From: Elysia marginata
Taxonomy: Eukaryota; Mollusca; Gastropoda; Plakobranchidae
Length of the DNA stretch: 23,790 nt
Assembly: GCA_019649035.1 (NCBI GenBank)
Contig: BMAT01001701.1
Coordinates: forward strand, 21,300 to 45,089
Direction of reading: 5' to 3'
Position 1 is the first letter of the stretch; each line of letters opens with the position of its first letter. The notes under the pieces were generated by a model, which saw nothing but the letters and a program-made list of their open reading frames with translations, ran no database searches and was not told the DNA's origin. A program made the position numbers and the translations under genes. Of the stretch, positions 9,785 through 19,452 are shown in pieces.

Positions 9785-10135
9785 GTCACAAATTACTTGG
9801 TTTCGGTGGGTTTTGCTTGGTTTCTATATAAAGAACGACCACAGTAAATTGCTTTATACCGAAACCCGCCAAAATCGGAACATATTTCGATGATTTTCGT
9901 CAGATGTAAGGATTTTTAATGAAAACAATAGTGGATTGAACTGCAGGCACTATTGATTCGTTAGATAAAGTCGGGTGTCAGTGGGTTTCCATAGTCGGGT
10001 TTCGCTTGGTTTTCTTATAAAGCAATACCACTGTAATTGCTTTATACCGAAACCCGCCAAAATAGGGACATATTTCGATGATTTTCGTCAGATGTAAGGA
10101 TTTTTAATGAAAACAATAGTGGATTGAAATGCCTG
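9785..10135 (-). repeat. Palindromic GAAACC-repeat family, right cluster (inverted, 2 units)
   Basis: Two units of the family seen at 8040-8815, on the opposite strand. The block reading CGATGATTTTCGTCAGATG with its continuation occurs at about 9889 and again at about 10076, a period of 187 bp, and the two copies are almost identical. Each is preceded by a TATAAAG...CTTTATA palindrome and the GGTTTCGG motif. These copies are less diverged from each other than those in the left cluster. Confidence 0.75.
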
Positions 10136-10329
10136 CTTGTTGATGCAATGTGTATGAATTGGGTTTGCTATTGTTTACAAGTTTTGGTTTAAGTAAAGCT
10201 GATAACGCCACGAATTACTATTTTTCAAATGATATACTAAAAATTTTTTCTAGATCTAGAATATTTTGTTGCAATGAGAGTTAATACCTGCTTCGATTAT
10301 AAAACCTAACTGCTAATAGTACTAAACAA
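10136..10329. other. Short unannotated spacer
   Basis: Nothing recognised between the GAAACC cluster and the trinucleotide array. Confidence 0.4.
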
Positions 10330-10446
10330 TTTATTATTTCTTCTTCTTCTTGTTCTCCTCCTCCTCCTTCTCTTCTTCTACAACCACAATTATTATTATT
10401 ACTACTACTACTACTACCAATACTACTACTGCTGCTGCTGCTACTA

Positions 10447-10532
<86 letters not shown>

Positions 10533-10606
10533 GCTACTACTACTACTGCGTGCTACTACTACTATTACTACTACTACTTCTACAACAACTTCTACTACTG
10601 CTGCTG

Positions 10607-10673
<67 letters not shown>

Positions 10674-10891
10674 CCCCACCACAACTACTACTGCTGCTGC
10701 TACTACTACTACTGCTATCACTAGTATTACTACTACTACTACTACTATTACTACTACTACTACTACTACAGCTTCTACTATTATTACAACTTCAACTACT
10801 GCAACCACCACCAGCACCACCACCGCCACCACTACCACTAACACCACTACTACTACTACTATTACCACTACTACTACTATTACCACCACAA

Positions 10892-10926
<35 letters not shown>

Positions 10927-10971
10927 ACTGCTACTGCTACTGTTACTGCCACTACTACTACTACTACTACA

Positions 10972-11011
<40 letters not shown>

Positions 11012-11115
11012 GGCCTACTACTTGTGTATTGCTGCTTATGCTGCTAATTCTACCACAGGCATTAGCACTACATCAATTACTACCACTTCTGTTTCTACTA
11101 CTGCTAATTAAAATT
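10330..11115. repeat. Long (ACT)n trinucleotide array with CTG blocks
   Basis: Nearly 0.8 kb of trinucleotide repeat. It starts with CTT/CTC triplets, then runs mainly as ACT/CTA with several interspersed CTG runs (around 10430, 10463-10487, 10600, 10690, 10907-10925) and some ACC triplets (around 10800-10850). The triplet frame is broken only rarely. Because it lacks stops it yields long poly-Leu, poly-Thr, poly-Val and poly-Ser frames on both strands. These lack any other sequence features and are not genes. An AAT/AAC-rich tract follows to about 11200. Confidence 0.95.
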
Positions 11116-11200
11116 ATTATCATAATAATGATAATACATATAACAAAAACAATAATTATAATAATAACAATAACAATACAGCAACAATAACATTATCAAC
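11116..11200. repeat. AAT/AAC-rich simple sequence
   Basis: Imperfect AAT, ATA and AAC triplets continue from the trinucleotide array. Confidence 0.7.
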
Positions 11201-11414
11201 AGTTGTAAAAAATACTAAGACAATTTTACACTAACTTGACTGTTTTGGTCGTAGCGCTTTAGTGCATTAGCTGAAAGCAAGTCTGGTTGATAGTAAGAGC
11301 CGGCGGTTAGCTGGCGTTGAGCCTCGCCCTGCTCCTCTTTTTGTCTTCGCAGTCAGCTTCAAGTTGGGACATCTCGTGACGACACTACCCTCTCTAGTGC
11401 TATTAATAGACCTC

Positions 11415-11568
11415 TGTGGGTGGCCCATTCATATGGAACAGCGTGGCTCCAATCAGAATATGATTTGACCAATAGACTTAATGTATATGTATATATTCCA
11501 GGCTCTCTGAAAGGACTGGTGGAATATCTAGTTATCCATAGTCCTCTTGAGAGTATAGGGCACCCACA
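11415..11568. mobile_element. Possible small MITE-like element
   Basis: TGTGGGTGGCCC at 11415-11426 is matched by its near reverse complement GGGCACCCACA at 11558-11568, bounding a ~154 bp AT-rich interior with no coding. This is the form of a terminal-inverted-repeat element, but the arms are short and one base differs in length. No clean target duplication is seen. The neighbouring 11200-11414 stretch has no recognised feature. Confidence 0.25.
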
Positions 11569-11569
11569 A

Positions 11570-11599
11570 ACTTCCTCCTTCTTTTTCTTCTTCTTCTTC
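11570..11599. repeat. (CTT)n microsatellite entering the gap
   Basis: CTT triplets run into the first N. The same repeat emerges after the gap at 12023-12046, so the missing sequence probably contains an expanded CTT/AAG array. Confidence 0.85.
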
Positions 11600-12022
11600 N
11601 NNNNNNNNNNNNNNNNNNNNNNNNNNNNNNNNNNNNNNNNNNNNNNNNNNNNNNNNNNNNNNNNNNNNNNNNNNNNNNNNNNNNNNNNNNNNNNNNNNNN
11701 NNNNNNNNNNNNNNNNNNNNNNNNNNNNNNNNNNNNNNNNNNNNNNNNNNNNNNNNNNNNNNNNNNNNNNNNNNNNNNNNNNNNNNNNNNNNNNNNNNNN
11801 NNNNNNNNNNNNNNNNNNNNNNNNNNNNNNNNNNNNNNNNNNNNNNNNNNNNNNNNNNNNNNNNNNNNNNNNNNNNNNNNNNNNNNNNNNNNNNNNNNNN
11901 NNNNNNNNNNNNNNNNNNNNNNNNNNNNNNNNNNNNNNNNNNNNNNNNNNNNNNNNNNNNNNNNNNNNNNNNNNNNNNNNNNNNNNNNNNNNNNNNNNNN
12001 NNNNNNNNNNNNNNNNNNNNNN
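11600..12022. other. Assembly gap (423 Ns)
   Basis: An unbroken run of N. Any open frame drawn across it is meaningless. Both edges lie in CTT repeat, which explains the failed assembly. Whether 423 is a measured or an estimated size cannot be told from the sequence. Confidence 0.99.
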
Positions 12023-12089
12023 CTTCTTCCTCTTCTTCTTCTTCTTCTGTGTGACAACAGCAAAAAGCTATTAAAAACAAGACCCTTAA

Positions 12090-12665
12090 GCTAAACGTCT
12101 TAGAAAGAGTCTACGGCCCGATGCAGCTTAGAAAAAATGCTGAGAATTCTTCGCCACCGCACCTTATTTCCGCCGGGTTTTTTTAAGTCGACGGTGGATT
12201 TTATTTGAGCCCTCTCCATTTTTCTCACAGTGTGTTTAACCACATTGATGCCTTCTTTTTCTTGTCACTGACTAAACAATCCATCCGCTTCAGTTATGAT
12301 TGCTCGATATCAAACTTGCTTAGAAATATTCCCACCCCAACAGACAATTACAAAACTGAGAGAACTACCAGGCACTGAGGAGTAAAAAGTTTTCAGAATT
12401 TTTTTGCCTACACTGAAACACCTAAGCTTTTGGGGGATAATTCAAACGTGTTGGTATCTTTTTGGCAATGTTTTCTGTTTGATCCTTCCAAGATAAATAC
12501 TGGTCCAAAATGCCCGCCAAACATTTCAAGTTTTTCACCTGCTCTGCAGCTACTTCGTTTATTTTGATCCTTTCTTTTGTTTAGTTCATACTAAGCTCCT
12601 GGATACTGTTGTCACATCACTCTACAAAGACGTTAATTTCTTTAACGTTTCTCTTGATAATTGAA
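12090..12665 (-). pseudogene. Decayed non-LTR retrotransposon, 3' end of reverse transcriptase ORF (L2/CR1-like)
   Basis: Minus-strand translation in shifting frames gives the typical C-terminal part of an L2/CR1-type reverse transcriptase. Recognisable in order: a finger with INVFVEWC-like residues (one stop), LSMN, KINEVAAEQVKNLK, LAGILDQYLSWKDQ, ENIAKKIPTRL, then the thumb / C-terminal segment with LSFC-like, CWGGNISKQ-like and RKMERA-like pieces. Several stops and frameshifts interrupt it, so it cannot be active. The catalytic FADD region would lie 5' of this and is absent, meaning the copy is 5'-truncated near 12665. The clade is inferred from motif style. Confidence 0.7.
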
Positions 12666-12815
12666 AAGGAAGGGTTTCCCGCAAGTGGCTGTAAATTTGA
12701 AATAAATATATTTATATAGCATTTGCCGAGAACTTCTTAACTGTATACCAAACTCCTGTTTGTTTGTTTTAATTCAGTGGATGGCGGTTGAAAAAAAAAT
12801 AAGGCGCGTTTGTAT

Positions 12816-12844
12816 GGGGGGAAGGGGGGTGTTGGGGGAGGGGG
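12816..12844 (+). other. G-quadruplex motif
   Basis: Four G-runs of 6, 6, 5 and 5 (12816-12821, 12824-12829, 12834-12838, 12840-12844) are separated by loops of 2, 4 and 1 nt. This exceeds the usual G3+ N1-7 rule. It is isolated in otherwise AT-rich sequence. No gene lies next to it. Confidence 0.8.
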
Positions 12845-13185
12845 TTTCCAGACTGCTTTGCCTACTGATTTTCTTACGTCTACCTTGTTAAAATCATCCA
12901 ACAATAAGATTTCTTCCTCTATTTCTCTGTCTCTCACTTTTTCTTCATTTATTCCTCTAAAATTTTCATTTTCTTTTTGTTTCAGAGCAGATCTGTGACT
13001 TATAAGGAGAGTGAAGGGCGCTACGGGTTTTCCATTTTCTTGTTAATTGTTTCAATTGCCACTTTTTATCTCAATTCCAGTTCAGAAGTAGTAGTATATG
13101 TGAGTCTATCTGACGGTACCTTGGCCTATGCCTCCGTAGGCCATCATGACAAACTGAAAGTCTGTTCGTGTTTCTGTCTCTTTTC

Positions 13186-13188
13186 TCT

Positions 13189-13242
<54 letters not shown>

Positions 13243-13274
13243 TCTCTATCTATCTATCTCTCTCTCTCCCTTCT

Positions 13275-13310
<36 letters not shown>

Positions 13311-13332
13311 TCTTCTCTCTCTCTCTCTGTGC
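13186..13332. repeat. (CT)n / (CTAT)n compound microsatellite
   Basis: About 145 bp of CT repeat with CTAT blocks and two CCCTTCTT interruptions. The open frames at 12977-13395 are dominated by it. Confidence 0.95.
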
Positions 13333-14639
13333 ACTCATACAACCCATAGATACAGAAATTTTTTTACTCACAACCTAATGCCCTCACACTTATAACTTAT
13401 TTTGCTTTTCTGGTACACAAAATGCTACTTAAAGATCTTAAGTATGCTATTGAACCGTCCTTCTCCCCTCACTTGAGTTCGATTCTCTTGAATCTTAGTC
13501 TTAATCCTGGGCATGAAAAGGGCCAAAACACCAACAACAAAATGCAAAATACGGTGAATCCGTGCCCGAGTGATCCATCTCATTTAAAAGATGAAGTAAA
13601 ATTCATCAATCTTATCTGATACAAAATTGGCCTAACCAAATTTCTGTGTTAAAAAATACTAAGACTTTTGACATAAATTGGTTTTAAGTCGGGTAGACAG
13701 GCTTGTATTGCGACGACCCAGCAAAGTACTCACAGCAGCGCGACATACAATGTAAACAAGCTTTTGTAAAAGTCTTACACTCCACCTATCCTATTACTTT
13801 TTTGAACTGAGGTAGAACAGTTGCAAACTGAAAAACACTTTGTGTGTTGGAGGCCAAACATTAAATATTTTCCAGTAAGCATTTTACCAACTTACACAAA
13901 ACACCTACATGTATTTCGATAGGTCCGATACCCACTTTAAAAGAACTTGTTTAGGTTATAATTTGGATCGTTTGGCCCCCACCTAGACCACCGTACTCAA
14001 GAGGCCTGTCAGGCACAATGTAAACAAACTTGCGTATGAGAGTTTTAAAGATCTATCTCTTTGAAGTTCTTAGTATAGTTAGGGCACATGAGAACTCTAC
14101 TTGTATTTTCCTGTTATGGGCAATCCAAAACAAAGTACCATACGAAATATAGGCAACACAATATCTACTCATGTTGGAGTATCCGGCCTGTCCTACGGCG
14201 GCTTTGGCCCCCACTAACAATCCAGCTGCCTCAAACGCATGATTTCTTTTCATGAAAAAAATTGTACCGAAGTTTTTTAGGGACTAAAGCGTTTATATGA
14301 TTTCTCTTTTAGAGACTTATCTCGTGTCACTAGCCTGACGTTTGTTCTCCAGTTGACATTAAATCATGTCTTACTTGAAACCTCAATAATTATGCACTAG
14401 GCTAGGGCGGTTCCGACTTTCAAAAGAATCTGTTTTTATTTGCAACAACAAGTTTTCACCAATCGGCGAACAAGTTGCGCGCCTATTGTCGTAGCGAGAA
14501 GCTGTTAAAAGGTTATTGTTAGATATAACTGCAGTAAGTCGAACTTTGCTTACAACAATCTCACGCTTTGATTCAGTCTTCTTGGTTGATGCAACAATAG
14601 GTGATTGAACAGAAAATGTATTCACAAAGGAGACTATTA
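13333..14639. other. Unannotated stretch before the LINE
   Basis: About 1.3 kb. The short open frames here (13422-13619 plus; 14053-14253 and 14383-14625 minus) show no recognisable domain. Two loosely similar segments (CAATGTAAACAA with flanks at about 13750 and 14016; TTGGCCCCCAC at about 13971 and 14205) hint at an old duplicated repeat that I cannot classify. Confidence 0.4.
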
Positions 14640-15618
14640 CTGGAATAGCGGTTATTTAGGAACACGAAGTTTTAAAAAGAAGAGAATTATCTTGTTTCTG
14701 TGCTCCTGGCATAATCTACCTCGCGGAAAAGAAGTACATTGCTCGCCGTAAAGGCATTCAATTGATGCAGATATGGTATCGACTCCATTTGGACTGGAAA
14801 GTCTTTTTAGCCAGGTTACTTTTAACGCAGTTATGAAATTGGGTAGATCGACCGTTCCCAAACCTCCCTTTTCCAAAGGCTGGGTAGTAATCGATTCTAT
14901 TTTATTTTTTTGCCGTCCCATAAAAATTGTTTGAATAGAAATTTCAGTTATTCAATAGTCTCGTATTTTGGGTTAGGTAGAGCTGTCAATAGGCCTACAT
15001 GTATAGTTTTAGACAAGATAACTGTTTTTATTACGCAGATATTCCTAGATGGGGCAAGTTTTATTTTCTGGCATGCTTTCATTTCTTACGTATTTTTTTC
15101 TAAATAATTATGGTTCTAGACTTTCATCTGTTATCGTATCTAAATTTATTAAAAATTTAGTTCCAAGCACAGTGAACCGTTCAGGGTTCCAATCAAACTG
15201 CTCTTCCGGAAGATAAAAGGTAGCTGGGGGACGAGGGCACCCAAACCAGACTACCTTGATTTTGTCCTGATTCATTCGTAGGCCTGAGTAAGTTTTTGAA
15301 CTCTCGTATTGTTTCAATACACTTCTCAAAAGCTGACTTTGACCCATCTAGAAAGATTGTTGTGTCATCTGCGTTCTGAGAGACTTTTACTTCAATTCCA
15401 TTTATTTAATATCCACGTATATATCTGTTTTGGAGAATCATATTTGCCAGAATTTGTGGAGAAATTGGGTCCCCTTGTCTGCATCCTCTCTCTAAGCTGA
15501 ACCAGGCTGATACTGTATTGTTGATTATGATCTTGACTTTGCCTCGCTATTATAGTATTAAATAACTTTACCCTTTTTATGATGTCTTTAAAATTTTTCG
15601 TTGATTCCATTATGAATG

Positions 15619-15630
15619 ACCAAGCAATGG
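15619..15630. repeat. Target-site duplication, left copy
   Basis: ACCAAGCAATGG at 15619-15630 pairs with ACCTAGCAATGG at 15822-15833 (11 of 12 identical). Removing the insert plus one copy restores a continuous LINE reading frame, which confirms these as the duplication made by insertion. Confidence 0.85.
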
Positions 15631-15821
15631 TTGGTTGGGTCTTGGAATTTCAACGTCTCTTTTCAACTACAAGGTTATATCAGAGACGGCGCTTGGGACA
15701 ATTGAAAGCGTGCTGCCATACTGCGATGTAAGGAGCGCTTGCATACACCACACCCAGTCACATTATCCTGACACCGGGCCGTTCAGACTTAACAATAAAT
15801 CCATAACGCCAGACACTAGTC
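15631..15821 (-). mobile_element. 5'-truncated SINE inserted in the LINE (copy 2 of the 288-583 family)
   Basis: The reverse complement matches the body of the SINE at about 395-583, from TGTCTGGC through CGGCCCGGT and CCCAAGCGCCGTCTCTGAT to an AACC/CCAACC-rich 3' tail. The tRNA-like head is missing. A 12-bp target-site duplication flanks it. It interrupts the LINE reverse transcriptase exactly between the FDSIA of motif A and the following WSFIMES. The minus-strand and plus-strand open frames across it are by-products. Confidence 0.85.
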
Positions 15822-15833
15822 ACCTAGCAATGG
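15822..15833. repeat. Target-site duplication, right copy
   Basis: ACCTAGCAATGG, the partner of 15619-15630 with one mismatch. Confidence 0.85.
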
Positions 15834-16740
15834 AGTCAAAGGCTTTTTCGAAGTCAATTAGAACTAATATTCTTTTATTTTTTTGTTTGCTTTGCTGTAT
15901 TTAATACGTCATATAAAAGCCCAATGTTATCACCTGTGAAACCTCCTCGCAGCAAACCAGTTTGGTCACAGTTTATAATTTTACTTAGTTTAGATTTCAT
16001 TCTTTGTGCTTTACAAGCAGATGCAATCTTATAAGAAATGTTTAATAACGTTATAGGACGCCAATTTTTTAGATATTTTTTTATTTTCCTGGTTTTGGAA
16101 TGCAGGTGATGAGTCCCTCGGTGTGTGCTGTGGATAATTTACCCGTGTCGAAGCTATAGTTTAAAGATCTGACTAAGAAGTGGCCGATGTCAACCAAAAA
16201 AAATTGTGGAATTCGATCGTAAATCCGCCCTATCCCGAGCTTTTCTTAGTCTTCATACTTTTTAATACTTTCAACGCTTCTCTATAAGAAATTTTGCCTC
16301 AATATCTGTTGCATCTTCATCAGACAGTTTAGGACAGTCGTCACCCATATTTGCATCCAAATTTACCTTCTCTATTTTATTCTCTCTAGATCGGAACATT
16401 GCCTCATAAAAGTTTTTTACCTCGTTCAGAATCTCTTCATTAGTTCTTGTCTCAGATCCATCAGCCTTTATTAAACTTGAGATTTTTTTGGAAGTGTAGT
16501 GTCTTTTCTTCTAAACAACAAAAAAAATCGTTGGTTTGTCCCCTTCACCTAACCCTTCCTTTCCATAATTTTGTTTCCTGAATTTTACAATTGTTTTATT
16601 TTTTTTTCTTTAAATCCGTCCGAGTATGAATGTTTGTCATTATTGGCTATAATTCTATGATCTGTTTCTAACTTTTTTATTTGTTTATTTCTCTCTTTTT
16701 AGCTGCATAGACCTCTTAATAGCTTCAGAGCAAATTTTTA

Positions 16741-19452
16741 AGAGTAAGACGTCCCGAAATAGAAGTGGGGGTATTGCTGTTTCGAACTCTTCGTTTGGGG
16801 TCCCATTTAGGTTTTCTCTGTTATATATCAAATATATATATCATGTTCCGGCTGAATAGGGACAACAATACAGCGTACAGAAAAAAACAAGTGTCAGCGG
16901 AAGTTCAGTTAGCACCGAGACGCTGGGCTTATCAGCTAACCAGGTGACGTCACAGCACTCCGCCACTGAGGCCAGGCAGTGGTCAGAGGGTCCAACCCGA
17001 GCCGCCAGTTGCCCGTGTCATTTTGCGCAGGGTTGAGATTTTCCACTTTGTTTGACACAGTAAAATTCACTTTTCTAACCATTTAATACTTTTGGAAAGG
17101 ATTTGTCAACATCATTTAGTTGAAACTATGGTGTTTCCAACTGAAATAGGTTTTGTTTTAGAGCATTACTTGTTACCATATTTTTAATTTCGATTCATGC
17201 TATTTTATTAAAAAGAATACGGCCACAACACATTCGTTTTGGTTTTTTTTTCAAAAATTTGTTAAAAGTGACCTCTTTCTGATCAAACAATTTTTTTTAA
17301 AACCACGGCACGTTGAGGCGTTTTTTTTAATTAACTTTTTAAACCGTCCCGCGTTCAAAACAAATGGGAAACCAAGATAGACATTGAAGACATATAGGAA
17401 ACATTAAAGAGGATTTGGCCCAGATAGAAGATTTTTACGCTCAAAAATTGAGTTCGATAATTCAACGAAACATTTTCACAGACTTGCACAGCTCCCTCAC
17501 ATACAAACCCCATACAGAAAGAGTTAGTTTCAGATATTCAGGTTCTTATTGATAAAATTACTACTTGACCATGTATAGATGGCACTTCGCTAACAAAACA
17601 TTTCAAAAACTGCACATTTTAATGCCCATGAATCTAACACAATCAGATTGCAATGCCAAGTAGGACTAGGTCTGCTAGGGGGAAAAAGGACTGAAGTTTC
17701 ACACTAAACAATATCGCATCTAGAAGAATTTAGAGCTTCAAGTATTCTAAATCCTGAGAAAAATTTAATTTTGTTTTGTTCAGTCACCTTTCAAAAAATC
17801 TTACCCGTTTGGGTGTGAAATAAAATGCACGACGTTACTCAAAGTTGCATAGGAAAAGTTTTCTTAAAAACAGTTTTAAAAGTATTTCCACTTAGACAAT
17901 TGTAAGCACTGATAGCTTCTAGCGTTTTTTGTTTCTCTGGGTTGTTTGATGGTGTACATAGTCTGTGTTTATTGTGTGGCCTTAAATCATTCAAAAACAA
18001 GAAAACACACCGCAACAAACAAAAAAAACAACAACTTAAAATGTCGCTACCCAGGCAGGTTTTGCTGCAGAGGATACCATTTTTGCGTGATTTTTCTAAA
18101 TTGTATAAGCTTACTGATAGACTGTATTTTTTTAAGCTGTTTCATCTGTAAGTTTCTGTTTGTTGTTATTTAAAGACACGCAATGAAATATGACGAGAAC
18201 GGTTGGCCGCAATTTTGAAAACGGTGTAACATAAAGTGTGTAAAAGCTATCTTTACCATTCTCCATTGTGATGGAACATTTTTTTTTCGTTATTTGCTTG
18301 CTTAACAGTTTTAAGTTAAGCCGAACAAAGTAATGCATGCAAATCAATTTTAAGTTACCTATCAACACAATTCATTTCCTCGTGTCTAAGGCGCGCCAGA
18401 CCCCGACCTCGCGGTGGGTTAACGACCTTAGCCCAGTGAACTAGTTAACGCGCGCAGCCACAACTAAACTGCTGCTGTTTAACATCGCACGCATGCAGCT
18501 GCAATTAGCAACAAGCATCAAGTGAAGGTTTAAAAACAGAAGAAGTCAATAGAACTGTCAGATAATAGAATCGTCAAGGGCAAAATATACTCGCCTTTCT
18601 GCCTGACAGGCAAAAGGAATTGAGTGTCCAGCTACTTGCGTTCACCATCTGCGCTCTCTTACTCATGTAGCATTCTATCATGTTTAACCTTGTGATGGCT
18701 TGACGATTATTTAAAAAACATTTTTTAAGTAGAGATGTGTCAATCAGTGAAAAAAAAAATAATAAAAAAACCTATTTTTGAAGATATATTGGTCTGCCTT
18801 AGGTCAGAGGTGTTTGCTTTATTAAGTCACGTTAACATACTATGGCAACAGTTTTCAATTACAAGAACGGTGAGTTCTTAAAAAGTATAATTATTTTCTT
18901 AAAGAAAACTCAAAAGTAGAGATAATTTCTTGGCCAAGATATCACCATCAAAAATCTTAGTTTTTGGCGAAAAAAAAAAGAACTGATGTTGGAAAAGCGA
19001 AAGGCAAAGCTGCTAAGGACGTGAAGAAACCTTCCTCTGGACTTTATGTGGACTCTGAAATAAAGTAGAGAATCTTAGTCAAGTCAGAAAAAAAATACTA
19101 ATCTTTAAAAGCCGCCTTTTATATCTAAAAACCGATTGCACTGTAAACTAAAATCTAATGTATCCCAGGATCCAGGCAACTGAATCTGGTATCGGAAACC
19201 CATATTCAGGAATGATAAATGGATCTCTCTTTGTCTCTACATTTCCTATCTATAAAAGAGTTAGAGATGTTAACTTCACAGAAAACTGTGCAACATTTAT
19301 GTATATTTCAAAATTACATTCGACTCTGTACCAGTTGTTAAAGGACAAGTGTATAATCTTGCAAACCCAAATGACAAAAAAGATTTTAAAAATGATATCG
19401 AAATCTTAATGTAAAGGTCGTTGTGGCTTCTACCTTTCAAAGCAAATAAATA
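16741..19452. other. Long unannotated stretch between LINE and minisatellite
   Basis: About 2.7 kb with no gene I can support. It holds poly-T/poly-A rich DNA (17200-17350, 18740-18780), a GC-richer patch at 16930-17040, and a degenerate tRNA-like patch on the minus strand near 18389-18470. Two short codon-like stretches also occur: a Lys/Ala-rich one at about 18983-19066 and one at 19281-19409. If the vWA gene continues leftwards, this could be one of its introns, but I found no further vWA exon here. Confidence 0.4.

Larger units (their letters stand above)
14640..16740 (-). pseudogene. Decayed LINE (L1/Tx1-like), reverse transcriptase ORF
   Basis: A long non-LTR retrotransposon ORF2 relic read on the minus strand from about 16740 to 14640. 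In order: a region before the palm (KADGSETR..EVKNFYEAM, about 16400-16490), DDCPKLSDEDATDIEAK (about 16300-16350), a PG-DGFT-like segment with a frameshift (about 16210), GLITCIPKPGK (about 16090), LKNWRPITLLNISYKIASA (about 16020-16075), DQTGLLRGGFTGDNIGLL (about 15915-15965), motif A ILVLIDFEKAFDSIA (15827-15873), motif B ERGCRQGDPISP (about 15455-15490), the catalytic box NADDT in place of FADDT (15358-15375), a MNQDKIKVVWFG segment (about 15250), a C-terminal ICVIKTVILSKT / LPNPKYE part (about 14940-15060) and EKGGLGTVDLPNF..ALKVTWLKRL (about 14800-14880). Many stops and frameshifts, and a SINE fragment at 15631-15821, disable it. No endonuclease domain is seen upstream, so it is 5'-truncated or too decayed. 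Confidence 0.85.

Noticed and set aside
10281..11047. Long open frames (poly-Val/Ser, poly-Thr, poly-Leu) on both strands
   Set aside because: They are the stop-free reading of an ACT/CTG trinucleotide array and have no other protein features.
11359..12094. Open frames of 180-230 codons on both strands across the N run
   Set aside because: They exist only because N codons are not stops. The flanks are CTT repeat and a possible MITE.
12977..13378. Plus-strand gene with a splice acceptor at 12985 (TTTTTGTTTCAG)
   Set aside because: The acceptor-like site is good, but the downstream frame is short, shows no recognised domain and runs into CT microsatellite. No partner exon is found.
17790..17860. 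Minus-strand exon ending at a GGTAAGAT donor-like site (candidate next vWA-gene exon)
   Set aside because: Only about 20 open codons with no vWA or linker resemblance and no convincing acceptor.
18389..18470. A tRNA gene or SINE head on the minus strand
   Set aside because: A GAGGTCGGGGTCTGG stretch loosely resembles a B-box region, but neither box fits the consensus and no cloverleaf forms.
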